Translations under genes and position numbers: made by a program | The notes under the pieces: model-generated | The model's database searches: none | The model's input: the letters and a program-made list of their open reading frames with translations, nothing else | Told to the model about the DNA's origin: nothing | Source: Roseomonas sp. KE2513 | GTDB lineage: Bacteria; Pseudomonadota; Alphaproteobacteria; Acetobacterales; Acetobacteraceae | Reading direction: 5' to 3' | Assembly (NCBI RefSeq): GCF_016107305.1 | Contig: NZ_RCVR01000018.1 | Location: forward strand, 46,445-110,444 | DNA length: 64,000 nucleotides | Shown: one piece after another, positions 25,226-33,430 of the stretch | How the letters are laid out: each line of letters opens with the position of its first letter | How positions within the stretch are numbered: the first letter of the stretch is position 1

Positions 25226-25247
25226 CCCCTTCCTGGGAGGTCCCGAC

Positions 25248-25496
25248 ATGCCGCGATCCAACCCCACCCCCCGTCAGGTGCGCCTATTCCGAAACAACCG
25301 GAATCAGGCTGTCCGCATACCTGTGGAGTTCGAACTCCCTGGTAACGAAGCCATCATCAGCCGCGACGGCGATCGCCTCATCCTAGAACCCGTCCGGTCC
25401 AAGAACCTCTCAGTGCTTCTGGACAGCTGGGAACCCATGGAGGAATCTCTTCCAGACATCGACGATCAGCCGCTTGTCACACGGGACATCTTCTGA
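25248..25496 (+). CDS. vapB: Antitoxin VapB (AbrB/SpoVT type)
   Basis: Protein of 82 aa that neutralises the adjacent PIN toxin and represses the operon. The N-terminus RQVRLFRNNRNQAVRIPVEFELPGNEAIISRDGDRLILEPV is the swapped-hairpin DNA-binding fold typical of VapB. The C-terminal part SVLLDSWEPMEESLPDIDDQP would bind VapC. The gene is followed by vapC after 2 bp. The pair lies between the dotD operon and the IS630 element and may help keep the island in the population. Confidence 0.9.
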   Translation: MPRSNPTPRQVRLFRNNRNQAVRIPVEFELPGNEAIISRDGDRLILEPVRSKNLSVLLDSWEPMEESLPDIDDQPLVTRDIF

Positions 25497-25498
25497 GC

Positions 25499-25945
25499 GT
25501 GCTGTACATGTTGGATACCAACATCGTCAGCGACCTAATCCGGAACCCCAGCGGAACAGCAGCGCGCAAGGCGCGGGCGGCGGGGGCAGCAGTCTGCGTC
25601 AGTATCATCGTGGCAGCGGAGCTGCGCTACGGCTGTGCCAAGAAGGGATCACCTCGGCTCCTGGAGCGGGTAGAGGCCTTTCTGGATGTGGTGCCAGTGA
25701 TGGCACTGGAAGTTCCCGCCGATGCTGAGTACGGCGGACTAAGAGCCGAGTTGGAGGCGGCAGGTCAGCCGATCGGAGAGAATGACTTGCTGATTGCCGC
25801 GCATGCCTACGCCCTGGAAGCAACCCTCGTGACAGCGAATGTCGGAGAGTTCCGACGCATCCGCGGCCTTCGGGTTGAGAACTGGCTAATACCAATCGCC
25901 TTGGCAACTGACTCGGATGTGATCCCGCCCGTGCGGTGGTTGTGA
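25499..25945 (+). CDS. vapC: PIN-domain ribonuclease toxin VapC
   Basis: Ribonuclease of about 148 aa. The acidic active-site residues are Asp6 (MLYMLDTNIVSDLI), Glu41 (VAAELRYG) and Asp96 (GENDLLIAAHA), followed by VTANVGEF near residue 111. VapC toxins of this VapC4/FitB-like branch cleave tRNA or rRNA. The frame opens with GTG at 25499, and an ATG at 25508 (MLDTN) is an alternative. It is 2 bp after vapB, and a length of about 140 aa is normal. The IS630 gene starts 36 bp downstream, and the toxin gene is intact. Confidence 0.9.
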   Translation: MLYMLDTNIVSDLIRNPSGTAARKARAAGAAVCVSIIVAAELRYGCAKKGSPRLLERVEAFLDVVPVMALEVPADAEYGGLRAELEAAGQPIGENDLLIAAHAYALEATLVTANVGEFRRIRGLRVENWLIPIALATDSDVIPPVRWL

Positions 25946-25981
25946 TTCGCTCCTCCTGACGGCTGATTTTAGGAGGCTGAG

Positions 25982-27042
25982 ATGGCGTTGGCGATCACGC
26001 GACAGGATCTTTCGGCGGCCGAGCTCCGGAGATCAGCGGCGCGGAGCCGTGATGCGAATGCGGCACGCCGGATGCTGGCGATCGCGCTGGTGCTGGAAGG
26101 GGCCTCGCGTGAGGAGGCGGCCGAGAACTGCGGTATGGACCGGCAGACGCTGCGCGACTGGGTGCATCGCTACAACGATGAAGGGATTGCCGGGCTGACA
26201 AACCGCCGTGCTCCGGGCCCGGCTCCACGGCTCTCCAGTGAGCAGGCAACCATGGTGGCCCGGTGGGTTGAGGATGGACCAGACCTGGAGCGCGACGGTG
26301 TCGTACGCTGGCGCTGTCGTGACCTGCAGGAGCGGATCGGGAGCGAGTTCCGGGTCAGCCTGCACGAGCGCACGGTGGGCAAGCTGCTGACCAAACTGCG
26401 CTTCCGCCGTCTTTCCGTGCGGCCACAGCACCCGCAGAGCGACCCCGCCGCGCAGGCGGCTTTTAAGGGGGCTTCACTGATCGGGTGAAGGAAGCCGTCG
26501 GCGCGGTTGCACCCGGCTCTCCCCTTGAGATCTGGTTTATGGACGAAGCCAGCGTCGGCCAGCAGGGCACGCTGACACGGATCTGGGCCAAGCGGGGCAC
26601 GCGCCCGCGTGCCGTGCGCGATCATCGCTACACCTGGGCCTGGCTCTTCGGTGCAGTCTGCCCTGAGCGCGCCGTTGGCGCGGCCGTCGTGCTGCCCGAG
26701 GTTAACGTGGAGGCCATGAATATCCACCTGGCCGAGATCAGCCGCTGCGTGAACACGGGCGCGCATGCCGTCCTCGTGCTCGACGGCGCAGGCTGGCACA
26801 CCTCACCCAGATTGAGCCTTCCCAGAAACATCAGCTTGCTTCCGCTGCCGCGCTACGCACCCGAGTTGAACCCGGTGGAGAACGTCTGGGAGTTCCTGCG
26901 CCAGAACCTGCTCAGCCATCGCGTATGGGACAGCTACGACGCCATCGTCGATGCATGCTGCCACGCCTGGTCCGCCCTGATGAGCACGCCAGACCAGATC
27001 GCCTCCATCACCCGCCGCTCGTGGGCACAGGTCAAACTCTGA
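25982..27042 (+). mobile_element. IS630-family transposase, two frames joined by a -1 frameshift
   Basis: The first frame (25982-26488) encodes the helix-turn-helix domain: MLAIALVLEGASREEAAENCGMDRQTLRDWVHRYNDEGIAGL. The second (from 26485 or upstream to 27042) holds the DDE catalytic core with IWFMDEASVGQQG, VLVLDGAGWH and LPRYAPELNPVENVWE. The switch is -1 at a run of five G after TTTTAA (26461-26471). Slipping there gives AAFKGGFTDRVKEAVG, the expected IS630 linker. This is normal for active IS630 elements. Target duplication is the dinucleotide TA in this family. I could not find convincing terminal inverted repeats by eye, so element ends are not set. Confidence 0.88.
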
Positions 27043-27072
27043 GGCGGTTGGTATAACACCAGGCTGACCGTT

Positions 27073-27099
27073 GCCGTGTGTTCAAAGTGAACACACGGC
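27073..27099. terminator. Perfect 12-bp stem-loop after dotO
   Basis: Arms GCCGTGTGTTCA (27073-27084) and TGAACACACGGC (27088-27099) around AAG, 18 bp past the dotO stop codon and 30 bp past the transposase stop. No T-run, so it may be a Rho-type end or a bidirectional barrier between convergent genes. Confidence 0.5.
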
Positions 27100-27117
27100 G
27101 TCTCCTCCTTGACTGAC

Positions 27118-30100
27118 CTACTCGGCCGCCATCATCCGCCGCGGCGGCTCGTTGTCCTGCGCCACGTCGCGCAGCACGATGCCCAGGCCCCGCCCATCGG
27201 TCAGCTCGGCGGCGAGTTCGTCCACCACACCCGCCTCTGCTCGGGCGTCCAACTCGCCTCGCTTCAGGCGCTCGTTCTTGCGCCGATCAATCTCGTCCAC
27301 GGCCGAGCCGCGTGGAAACACCCGCGCCAGGCGCCGGAGCGCCTCCTTGAAGCCCACCGCCGCGTACAGACGGTTGCGAAGGGCCGTGTCACCGGGCGTC
27401 GTGCTCAACGCCCACAGCTCCACCGGCCCCAGGAAGTTCACCAGCATCTGCTCGTACTTCGCGCCCCCGGCCAGCAGCACTGCCAGGAACGGCGCCCCCT
27501 TCGGGCCCGGCCCCTGCAGGGCGAAGCGCACGACGTCGGCGCTGGCCTTGCTCAGCCCGAAGCGCTCGATGACCTCGTTGCACTCCTTCTCGTCGCCGGT
27601 CTTGAGGATGAACCGTCCCGTGGACTGGCCGACAAGCTCCTCTCCCATGTCGCTCAGCCGCTGCGATGCGAAGCCCAGCTGCAGGTTGTGCTTGCGCCCT
27701 TCGCGCACGTCCAGTGCAGCCTGATCGCGAACCTGCGGACTTCCCTTGGTGCGGTGCCACTCGTCGTAGTCGAGCCGCTTCACCGACTCCATGATCTCCT
27801 GGAACCGACTGCGCTGGTAATCGCGCACCTTCTCCGGAACGTATTCGGCGTAGTCCGGGTGCAGGGTGAAGTTGCGCGCCAGGATGTGGCGCGCCAGCAG
27901 GTACATCATCTCCGTCTGCCGGTCGTTCACCGCCGAGCCGGTTGGCGCCACGGCAGCGAGGTCGAGCACGATGATCCGAGCCGGCCCGAAGTCCAGCCTG
28001 GTCGGTGCGTTCAGCGTCGGGAACTTCTTGATGACGTCGTAGATGTATCGCTCGAAGAGCCCGATCGCGTCCTCGCTCGTGGTGGAGATCTTCAGTTCGT
28101 CGAAGATGTCGCGCACCTGATCGCCTCTGGCCGCGACCACCAGATCTTCAAGGGTCGGAACCGCATGGCGTTGCGCCACCTCGGCGAGCCGCCATTCCTG
28201 CCGGTCGATCAAGGCGTCCACCACGTCCCGCCACCAGGGCTCGGCGTGCTCCAGCACAATGCCGTGCCTCGACAGCGCGGCATCGACGGCCGGCTCGACA
28301 CCGGCCCGGTAAGGCTTCGGGGAGCCGCCGGGGACGTCGGTACAGAGGCGGTAGGCCTCGTCGATGACGTAGCCGATCAGCTGGCTCAGGCCCTCGAAGG
28401 GCATGTTCTGACCCGGCGGCATGGTGGCCAAGGACAGGAAGTTCTGCAGGAACGCCTTCTCCATAGGCAGCGGATAGGTGCAGCCCACCTGCAGGTCGAA
28501 GATGTTGAACTCGTAGCCCGCCCGGAACTGCATGGTCACGAAGAGGGCCTCGTGCTCGCGCTCCGGTCCCAGCGCCTCGCGCACCAGCCGCACAAACCCC
28601 TGGGCGGAGGGTCCGATATCGGCCTTACCGATCAGCGGCAGCTTTGCCCCGCGTGAGCCCAGCACGGCGGTGCTGAGGCACAGGCCGAGGTTGATCGTGT
28701 TGGCGAGCACCGACTTTCCGGAGCCTGGCGGGGCCACGAAGATGTCGCACACGAGCGGGCGCTTGGAACTGCCAGCGGGCTCATAGGGCCAGATCGCACC
28801 GTCGGGACGGGTGAACAGGACCGAGCCTTGCTCCCAGGGCGAGGCGCAACGATTCCAGGGCAGCATCGCGAAGGCGTCGCCCAGCAACGCGATGCCCGGC
28901 GTGCCGGTCGAGGCCAGCGCCAGGGCGGGCACGCTGCTCAACGCTCCTTCCAGGGGGTCGCCTGCAATGCTGGTGGCCTTGCAGTTGCCCCAGCCTTCCA
29001 GCCGTTGCGTAAGGGTGGAGGCGCGGCGGCGCAGTTTCTGGGTATCGCCCGTGGGTGCCCAGGTGGCGAAGGAGGCGCGCAGCTTGACCCCGACGTGACC
29101 GTTGGTGTCGCGCTCCTGCTTCAGCGCCTCGAAGGCACGGCGCACGTCGGCATTGCCGGGGAACATCGAGAACAGGGTGGCGCCGAGCGACTTCAGCAGC
29201 ATCGCCGAACGCCCGCCGCCCTCGATCAGAATTGAGCCGCGCCAGGGGATGCGGTCCTGCCCCAGCCGGGCCGACAGCTCGACAAAGGGCCGGGGGTCCT
29301 CCGGCCCCACTGCCATGTCAACGGGCGCGTAGTCGTTGTCGCCGATGCGAACCCGCTGACCACCCTGGGTCTCTGCGTCCGCGTGGAAGATCTGCTCGCG
29401 GATGGCGGGCCACAGCATGCCGGGCGCAGCATCCGGCTTGCGAACCTCGTCCTCGGTCGCCCGCGGCATCACCCGGTCGCCCATGAGGGTTGCCTTCCAG
29501 TCCGATCCGGAGGTCTCCCGGTACACCGCCTCCCGCACCAGCTTAAGCGCCTCGTGCGCGCCCAGCCCGCGGGTGGCGATGTCGTTGGCCTTCAAGGCGG
29601 CCTCGACGCGCAGCACGAACGCGTCGTGGCGCGCTGCCATGACCTCCGACCGGAGATAGTAGAGCTGGCTGTCACCGGCCCTGGGACCGGCCTTCGCCAG
29701 GGCGGACTGCTCCTCCCCCATCTGCTTGCGCTCCTCCTTGGTCAGGACGGAGCGGCGGGTCCACAGCACGTAGTAGGCCGCCTCCCAGCGCATGACCTTG
29801 GGCCAGAGCGCCGCGCGCTCGTTGAGCACGTCGCCGACGTCCAGACCCAGCTCGCGCGCGATGGTGCGGCAGGAATCGAGGTTGAGGCGGTCGATCTCGA
29901 CGGCCGACTGGTCGGGGTCGGAGATGAACCAGCCCATGATGGCGTGGCCCGGGTCCTCCAGAGCGCCAGACAGGTCCATCCGCTGGGCGAGCGCGATGCG
30001 CTCGACGTCGGCGCGGGTGGCCATTCGCCGCATGCCTTCGATGCGGATGACGCTGAGGTAGTCGGAATGCTTGGTCACCAGCGCGTCGCCGTGCGTGGTT

Positions 30101-30180
30101 TCGACGTCGCAGAACGTGCCGATCGGCTGCTTCAGGGTAAGGGACAAGCCCGCCAGGAGGCGGGAGATGGCGCCGATCAT
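27118..30180 (-). CDS. icmB: VirB4-class ATPase DotO/IcmB (TraU-like)
   Basis: Large cytoplasmic ATPase of 1020 aa that energises the I-type channel. The N-terminal part begins MIGAISRLLAGLSLTLKQPIGTFCDVETTHGD and contains the DotO segment RTIARELGLDVGDVLNERAALWPKVMRWE. Walker A is FVAPPGSGKSVLANTINLG (about 481-499). A Walker B-like stretch is ARIIVLDLAAVA, and further conserved parts are KVRDYQRSRFQEIMESVKRLDYDEWHRTKGSPQVRDQAALDVREGRK and KCNEVIERFGLSK-like KECNEVIERFGLS. Length matches the family (about 1000). The start overlaps the icmJ stop (ATGA). Last gene of the icmD-icmJ-icmB run. Confidence 0.92.
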   Translation of the reverse strand: MIGAISRLLAGLSLTLKQPIGTFCDVETTHGDALVTKHSDYLSVIRIEGMRRMATRADVERIALAQRMDLSGALEDPGHAIMGWFISDPDQSAVEIDRLNLDSCRTIARELGLDVGDVLNERAALWPKVMRWEAAYYVLWTRRSVLTKEERKQMGEEQSALAKAGPRAGDSQLYYLRSEVMAARHDAFVLRVEAALKANDIATRGLGAHEALKLVREAVYRETSGSDWKATLMGDRVMPRATEDEVRKPDAAPGMLWPAIREQIFHADAETQGGQRVRIGDNDYAPVDMAVGPEDPRPFVELSARLGQDRIPWRGSILIEGGGRSAMLLKSLGATLFSMFPGNADVRRAFEALKQERDTNGHVGVKLRASFATWAPTGDTQKLRRRASTLTQRLEGWGNCKATSIAGDPLEGALSSVPALALASTGTPGIALLGDAFAMLPWNRCASPWEQGSVLFTRPDGAIWPYEPAGSSKRPLVCDIFVAPPGSGKSVLANTINLGLCLSTAVLGSRGAKLPLIGKADIGPSAQGFVRLVREALGPEREHEALFVTMQFRAGYEFNIFDLQVGCTYPLPMEKAFLQNFLSLATMPPGQNMPFEGLSQLIGYVIDEAYRLCTDVPGGSPKPYRAGVEPAVDAALSRHGIVLEHAEPWWRDVVDALIDRQEWRLAEVAQRHAVPTLEDLVVAARGDQVRDIFDELKISTTSEDAIGLFERYIYDVIKKFPTLNAPTRLDFGPARIIVLDLAAVAPTGSAVNDRQTEMMYLLARHILARNFTLHPDYAEYVPEKVRDYQRSRFQEIMESVKRLDYDEWHRTKGSPQVRDQAALDVREGRKHNLQLGFASQRLSDMGEELVGQSTGRFILKTGDEKECNEVIERFGLSKASADVVRFALQGPGPKGAPFLAVLLAGGAKYEQMLVNFLGPVELWALSTTPGDTALRNRLYAAVGFKEALRRLARVFPRGSAVDEIDRRKNERLKRGELDARAEAGVVDELAAELTDGRGLGIVLRDVAQDNEPPRRMMAAE

Positions 30181-30860
30181 GCGGCCCTCCTCGAAGCTGC
30201 GGGGGTGGAAACGGGGAGGGGACTGGGAGCCTTCGGCTCGGGGCGGCCGGCCCAGGCGCGGAGCAGGCCGGGATAGATGTCCTTGCCGCCCACCAGCATC
30301 CGGCCCGTGGGCACCAGCCGGATGCTCCCCAGCAGGTTAGCGCGGCCGCGATAAGCGCCGGAAGTGAGCGCCAGCAGAGCCGCACCGAGCACGCCGGGAT
30401 CGGACGTTCTCAGCCGCGCCCGGGCCTGCTCCTCCCGGCCGAGAAGGGCCTTGAGAGCCCGCCACGCGGCCACTGTGGCGTCGGTGGCCCTGGCGGGGGG
30501 CACCTCCAGCGTGGGGTCGGCATCGGCGTCGAGCAGTGCGAGGTGGGCCGAGCGCGTGAGCATGAACACCGCCGCCTGGCTCACCTCCGGCAGCCACGCC
30601 AGCACGGCGGACCGCTGGCGGGCGGCGACGTCGAGGTGCTGAGCGAGGTGACAGAGGTTGCAGGCGGCGGCGAGGTTCGCGGGAGCGTGGTTGGCATGGT
30701 CGCCGTCGAGGTGAAACACCTCCTGCCGGCCGGCGGCGAAGGCACCGCAGAACCGGCAGGGAGCGTCGGCGGCGGCGCCGCGGCACTGCCGCTCCACCCC
30801 GACCGGATCCACGCCCCAGGCGGAGCGGTGGGCGGACAGTGGGAGCGACAGAAAGCGCAC
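30177..30860 (-). CDS. icmJ: IcmJ/DotN-like zinc-binding protein (TraT-like)
   Basis: Cytosolic protein of about 227 aa. A GTG start at 30860 (MRFLSLPLSAHRSAWGVD) is preferred as it lies 5 bp past the icmD stop and begins the conserved fold. It carries a zinc/HNH-like centre: APCRFCGAFAAGRQEVFHLDGDHANHAPANLAAACNLCHLAQHLD, two CxxC pairs with His between them. That pattern identifies IcmJ/DotN, a subunit of the coupling complex with IcmO and IcmP. The downstream part GSIRLVPTGRMLVGGKDIYPGLLR is less conserved. It overlaps icmB by 4 bp. Confidence 0.85.
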   Translation of the reverse strand: MRFLSLPLSAHRSAWGVDPVGVERQCRGAAADAPCRFCGAFAAGRQEVFHLDGDHANHAPANLAAACNLCHLAQHLDVAARQRSAVLAWLPEVSQAAVFMLTRSAHLALLDADADPTLEVPPARATDATVAAWRALKALLGREEQARARLRTSDPGVLGAALLALTSGAYRGRANLLGSIRLVPTGRMLVGGKDIYPGLLRAWAGRPEPKAPSPLPVSTPAASRRAA

Positions 30861-30865
30861 CGGGA

Positions 30866-31291
30866 TCAGTTCCCAAAGGTGACGGGGGCGTTGGTGCCCG
30901 TGATGGTGGCCGCACCGCCGCTGGTCGTCTGCGCGGCCTTGCCGATCCAGGTGCCACCGGCGGCGAAGAGCCCGCACAGCACGAGGCCGGCGATCCCTTT
31001 GGAGAGCATGCCGCCCTCGCGCTGCTGGGGCTGCCGGGACTGCCAGAGCGCCCAGGCGCCGCCGACGAGGCAGAGCAGCGCGGCGAGGTACATGGCCATG
31101 GAGCCGACATTGCCGCCGGCGGTGGTGGCTTCTTGCGCCATGGTGCTGACCTGCCCTCCAATCCCGGTGCCGGCCGCCTGGGCGAACGCCTCGCCCGAGG
31201 TGAGCAGGGCCGCACCGGCGGACAGCATGGCGGTGCCGGCCTGCAGCGACCGGCGACAGGTGGAGACGATGACGGGGCTGATGGACTTCAC
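30866..31291 (-). CDS. icmD: IcmD/DotP-like small membrane protein
   Basis: Protein of 141 aa with a signal-like helix (CRRSLQAGTAMLSAGAALLTSGEAFA) and two membrane segments (NVGSMAMYLAALLCLVGGAWALWQS and GIAGLVLCGLFAAGGTWIG). The mature N-terminus GTGIGGQVSTMAQEATTAGG and the QREGGMLSKGIAG loop fit the IcmD/DotP family of I-type systems. It starts an icmD-icmJ-icmB unit. Instead of an exact island element, a near-match lies upstream (31355-31371). Confidence 0.75.
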   Translation of the reverse strand: MKSISPVIVSTCRRSLQAGTAMLSAGAALLTSGEAFAQAAGTGIGGQVSTMAQEATTAGGNVGSMAMYLAALLCLVGGAWALWQSRQPQQREGGMLSKGIAGLVLCGLFAAGGTWIGKAAQTTSGGAATITGTNAPVTFGN

Positions 31292-31354
31292 GGAGTTCGC
31301 TTTCCTGTTGCCGAGGAACCGTGCGGCGCCTCTGAAAGGAGAGTCCGGGAAATC

Positions 31355-31379
31355 GGCGCGCGCGGCGCCGGTCTTTTTT
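31355..31379. promoter_or_regulatory. Near-match to the island element followed by a T-run
   Basis: CGGCGCGCGCGGCGCCG differs from the icmG copy (CGGCGCGAACGGCGCCG) at two of 17 positions. It can fold as GGCGC/GCGCC and is followed by GGTCTTTTTT on the plus strand, so it could equally be a plus-strand terminator. It lies 63 bp before icmD, further away than true copies. Confidence 0.35.
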
Positions 31380-31921
31380 CAGGTGTTCGCGCGAAACATC
31401 GTGGCCAACAGACGCGACAGCGGCAGCACGTTAATGAGGGCCACACCGAAGGCGAACTGCACGAGGCAGCCGCCCTGTCCGCGGCGGCTGGCACCCCGCA
31501 CCACGCTCCACCAGGCGAACACCGCCAGCAGCGCCATCATGGCGCCGAAGGCCTGGAAGAAACCCTGGAACACCTGCACGACGTTTACGATGGTCTCGGC
31601 CGGTGTGGCACCCAGCACGCCGCCGGCGCCGACCGACGGGACGTAGCCGAAGGCGCCTCCGGTCCTCACGGTGACCGAGCCGCCCCCGGAGTTGCTGGCC
31701 AGGGTCAGGATCCGCGGGAAGGCCGCGAACACGCCGCTCAGGATCAGCGACAGCACCGGGATCCACGGTTTGCCGCGGAACGGGTTCGCCGGCTGGGCCT
31801 GCTGCCAGAAGCCCCATCCGGCGAACAGGAAGGTGCCGATCGCGGCGAGGTAGGCAAAGGCCGGCACGAGGTAGGCGAGCGCGATGCCGATCTCGGCCGC
31901 GAAGTCGACGAAGCCCTGCAT
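31379..31921 (-). CDS. icmC: IcmC/DotE-like inner-membrane protein (TraQ-like)
   Basis: Protein of 180 aa with four hydrophobic segments: IGIALAYLVPAFAYLAAIGTFLFAGWGFW, WIPVLSLILSGVFAAFP, VFQGFFQAFGAMMALLAVFAWW and the tail FAFGVALINVLPLSRLLATMF. The order of helices and the segment GKPWIPVLSLILSGVFAAFPRIL recall the IcmC/DotE family. It follows the IcmG-like gene by 11 bp and probably shares its transcript. Nothing suggests damage. The exact Icm name is inferred from topology and position. Confidence 0.7.
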   Translation of the reverse strand: MQGFVDFAAEIGIALAYLVPAFAYLAAIGTFLFAGWGFWQQAQPANPFRGKPWIPVLSLILSGVFAAFPRILTLASNSGGGSVTVRTGGAFGYVPSVGAGGVLGATPAETIVNVVQVFQGFFQAFGAMMALLAVFAWWSVVRGASRRGQGGCLVQFAFGVALINVLPLSRLLATMFRANT

Positions 31922-31932
31922 GACGGCGCGCC

Positions 31933-33360
31933 CTACTGGATGGTGCCGCGCTCGGCGCGGACCACCCAGTTGCTGCCCTGCTGGGCGATGGCCGTGATCT
32001 TGCCGTATCCCGACACCTCGTCGCCCACGGCCACCTGCAGCTGCGCGCCGCCTTCGCCGGTGCGGTCGACCTCCGACAGCATGGCGAGGCCAGGCGAGGC
32101 GGCCTGGACGCGGTAGCGGCGACGCGTGCCGTCGTTCGCTGCCTGCGTGGGGGCTGCCGACGTTGGCGTCCGGGCGGCGGCTGGTGCGGCGGCCTGAGCA
32201 GGAAGCACGGGGGGAGGGCTGGCGCTGGTCTGCACCGGGGGCGGGGCGGCGGCCGCACCCATTGCCGCGTTCATCGCCCCCCGTGCCTCAGCTAGGGCGA
32301 GGCGACGCCCGAAGTCGGCATTGGCGGCCTCCAACTGCTCGCGCATAGCCGCGAGATCAGCCTGCATCTGCCGGTCACGCTCCTCCCGGTTGCGCATAAT
32401 CACCGCCATCTGCGTGACCAAGCCGAGCACATCGACCTGTTGCGGCGTGCTCATCGGGGCGGGTCGCAAGCTGGCGGCGACTGCAACAGGATCAGGCGGT
32501 GCCGGAGTGGCGGGCGTCGGCGGAGGGACGACCACCAGGGGCACGGCCGCCGCAACAACCGTCGCTCCCGACCCAGCCGGATCGACGGGCACCTGGGCCA
32601 CGAGCGCCGGAGCCGGCGCCGCGACGACGGCCGGTATAGAAGGCGGAGGCGCCACGGCCGAGGCGGGGGCGACCGGCATCGCAGTCACCCTGGCTGCTGT
32701 CGGAGGGTCGGTCTGACGTGCCGGTTCGGCCGTGCGCGGAGGCTCATCCACGCGTCGAGCGAGCGGCGCTGGCTCCGCCTGCTGGGCATCGCCAAGGCGG
32801 CGCGCCAGGGGCGTTGGCTCAACCGAGCGCCGATCGGCCGCTGGCATGAGCGGCTCAGGGCGCGGCTGCCCCGCCGTGTTGGACTGCCGGCTTAGGTCGG
32901 GAGCGGCCTGGCGCTGCCGATAGGCCATGATCTCGTCCAGCTGTGCCTCGCGCGACGTGCGCGGCGCCGGCTCGCGGATGGCGGGAGCAGGCACGGTGGC
33001 GGGTGGGGGCGCCGAAGCCATCTGTGCCGCCGGGGCCATCAGCCCGACCGCCTCGGCGGCGTGGCGCACGGAGTTCCCCGCGCTCGCACGCGCGGTCGCG
33101 ACTGCGTTCTGCACGCCCAGCGGCAGGACCGTGTTGTAGGGAGAGATGAGGAACACCCCCGCACCGACCACCAACACGGCGACCACTGCGGCGCTGCCGA
33201 GCAACACGCCTCGGCGGCTCTTGCGAGGCGGCGCGGCGGGGGCGGAAGCGGCAGCAGGGGAGTTGGGGGGCAGTTCGCCCTCCTCCCCCGGCAGCGCCAT
33301 GTCGGGACGCCGCGTCGACAGCGGCGGGATCAGCGTGTTGTCGGAGACGTGGGTGTCCAT
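31933..33360 (-). CDS. IcmG/DotF-like (TraP-like) bitopic membrane protein
   Basis: Protein of 475 aa with a cytosolic head (MDTHVSDNTLIPPLSTRRPD), one membrane helix (RRGVLLGSAAVVAVLVVGAGVFLI, about 50-73), a long Pro/Ala-rich periplasmic part, a coiled coil (about 325-372, MRNREERDRQMQADLAAMREQLEAANADF) and a C-terminal domain RYRVQAASPGLAMLSEV, VGDEVSGYGKITAIAQQGSNWVVRAERG. The layout matches IcmG/DotF or IncI TraP, which line the channel near IcmE. The C-terminal beta domain is the most conserved-looking part. First gene of its unit with the island element 40 bp upstream. Confidence 0.65.
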   Translation of the reverse strand: MDTHVSDNTLIPPLSTRRPDMALPGEEGELPPNSPAAASAPAAPPRKSRRGVLLGSAAVVAVLVVGAGVFLISPYNTVLPLGVQNAVATARASAGNSVRHAAEAVGLMAPAAQMASAPPPATVPAPAIREPAPRTSREAQLDEIMAYRQRQAAPDLSRQSNTAGQPRPEPLMPAADRRSVEPTPLARRLGDAQQAEPAPLARRVDEPPRTAEPARQTDPPTAARVTAMPVAPASAVAPPPSIPAVVAAPAPALVAQVPVDPAGSGATVVAAAVPLVVVPPPTPATPAPPDPVAVAASLRPAPMSTPQQVDVLGLVTQMAVIMRNREERDRQMQADLAAMREQLEAANADFGRRLALAEARGAMNAAMGAAAAPPPVQTSASPPPVLPAQAAAPAAARTPTSAAPTQAANDGTRRRYRVQAASPGLAMLSEVDRTGEGGAQLQVAVGDEVSGYGKITAIAQQGSNWVVRAERGTIQ

Positions 33361-33400
33361 GGTGCCCTACCTGTCTGAGGTCGACAGGATGGACGGACGC

Positions 33401-33410
33401 GGCGCGAACG
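33401..33410 (-). promoter_or_regulatory. Dispersed island element, copy 4
   Basis: Minus strand CGTTCGCGCC (extended GCGGCGCCGTTCGCGCCGCG), 40 bp before the start at 33360. Confidence 0.75.
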
Positions 33411-33430
33411 GCGCCGCGCCTTGTTGGCGA

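Noticed and set aside
25945..27060. Terminal inverted repeats of the IS630 element
   Set aside because: Candidate ends near 25950 and 27045 share only short scattered matches when compared by eye, not enough to report.
27109..28656. 515-aa plus-strand frame opposite dotO
   Set aside because: Shadow of dotO, His/Leu/Arg-rich, no motif.
30839..32116. 425-aa plus-strand frame opposite icmD/icmC
   Set aside because: Shadow frame across three conserved transfer genes and their gaps.
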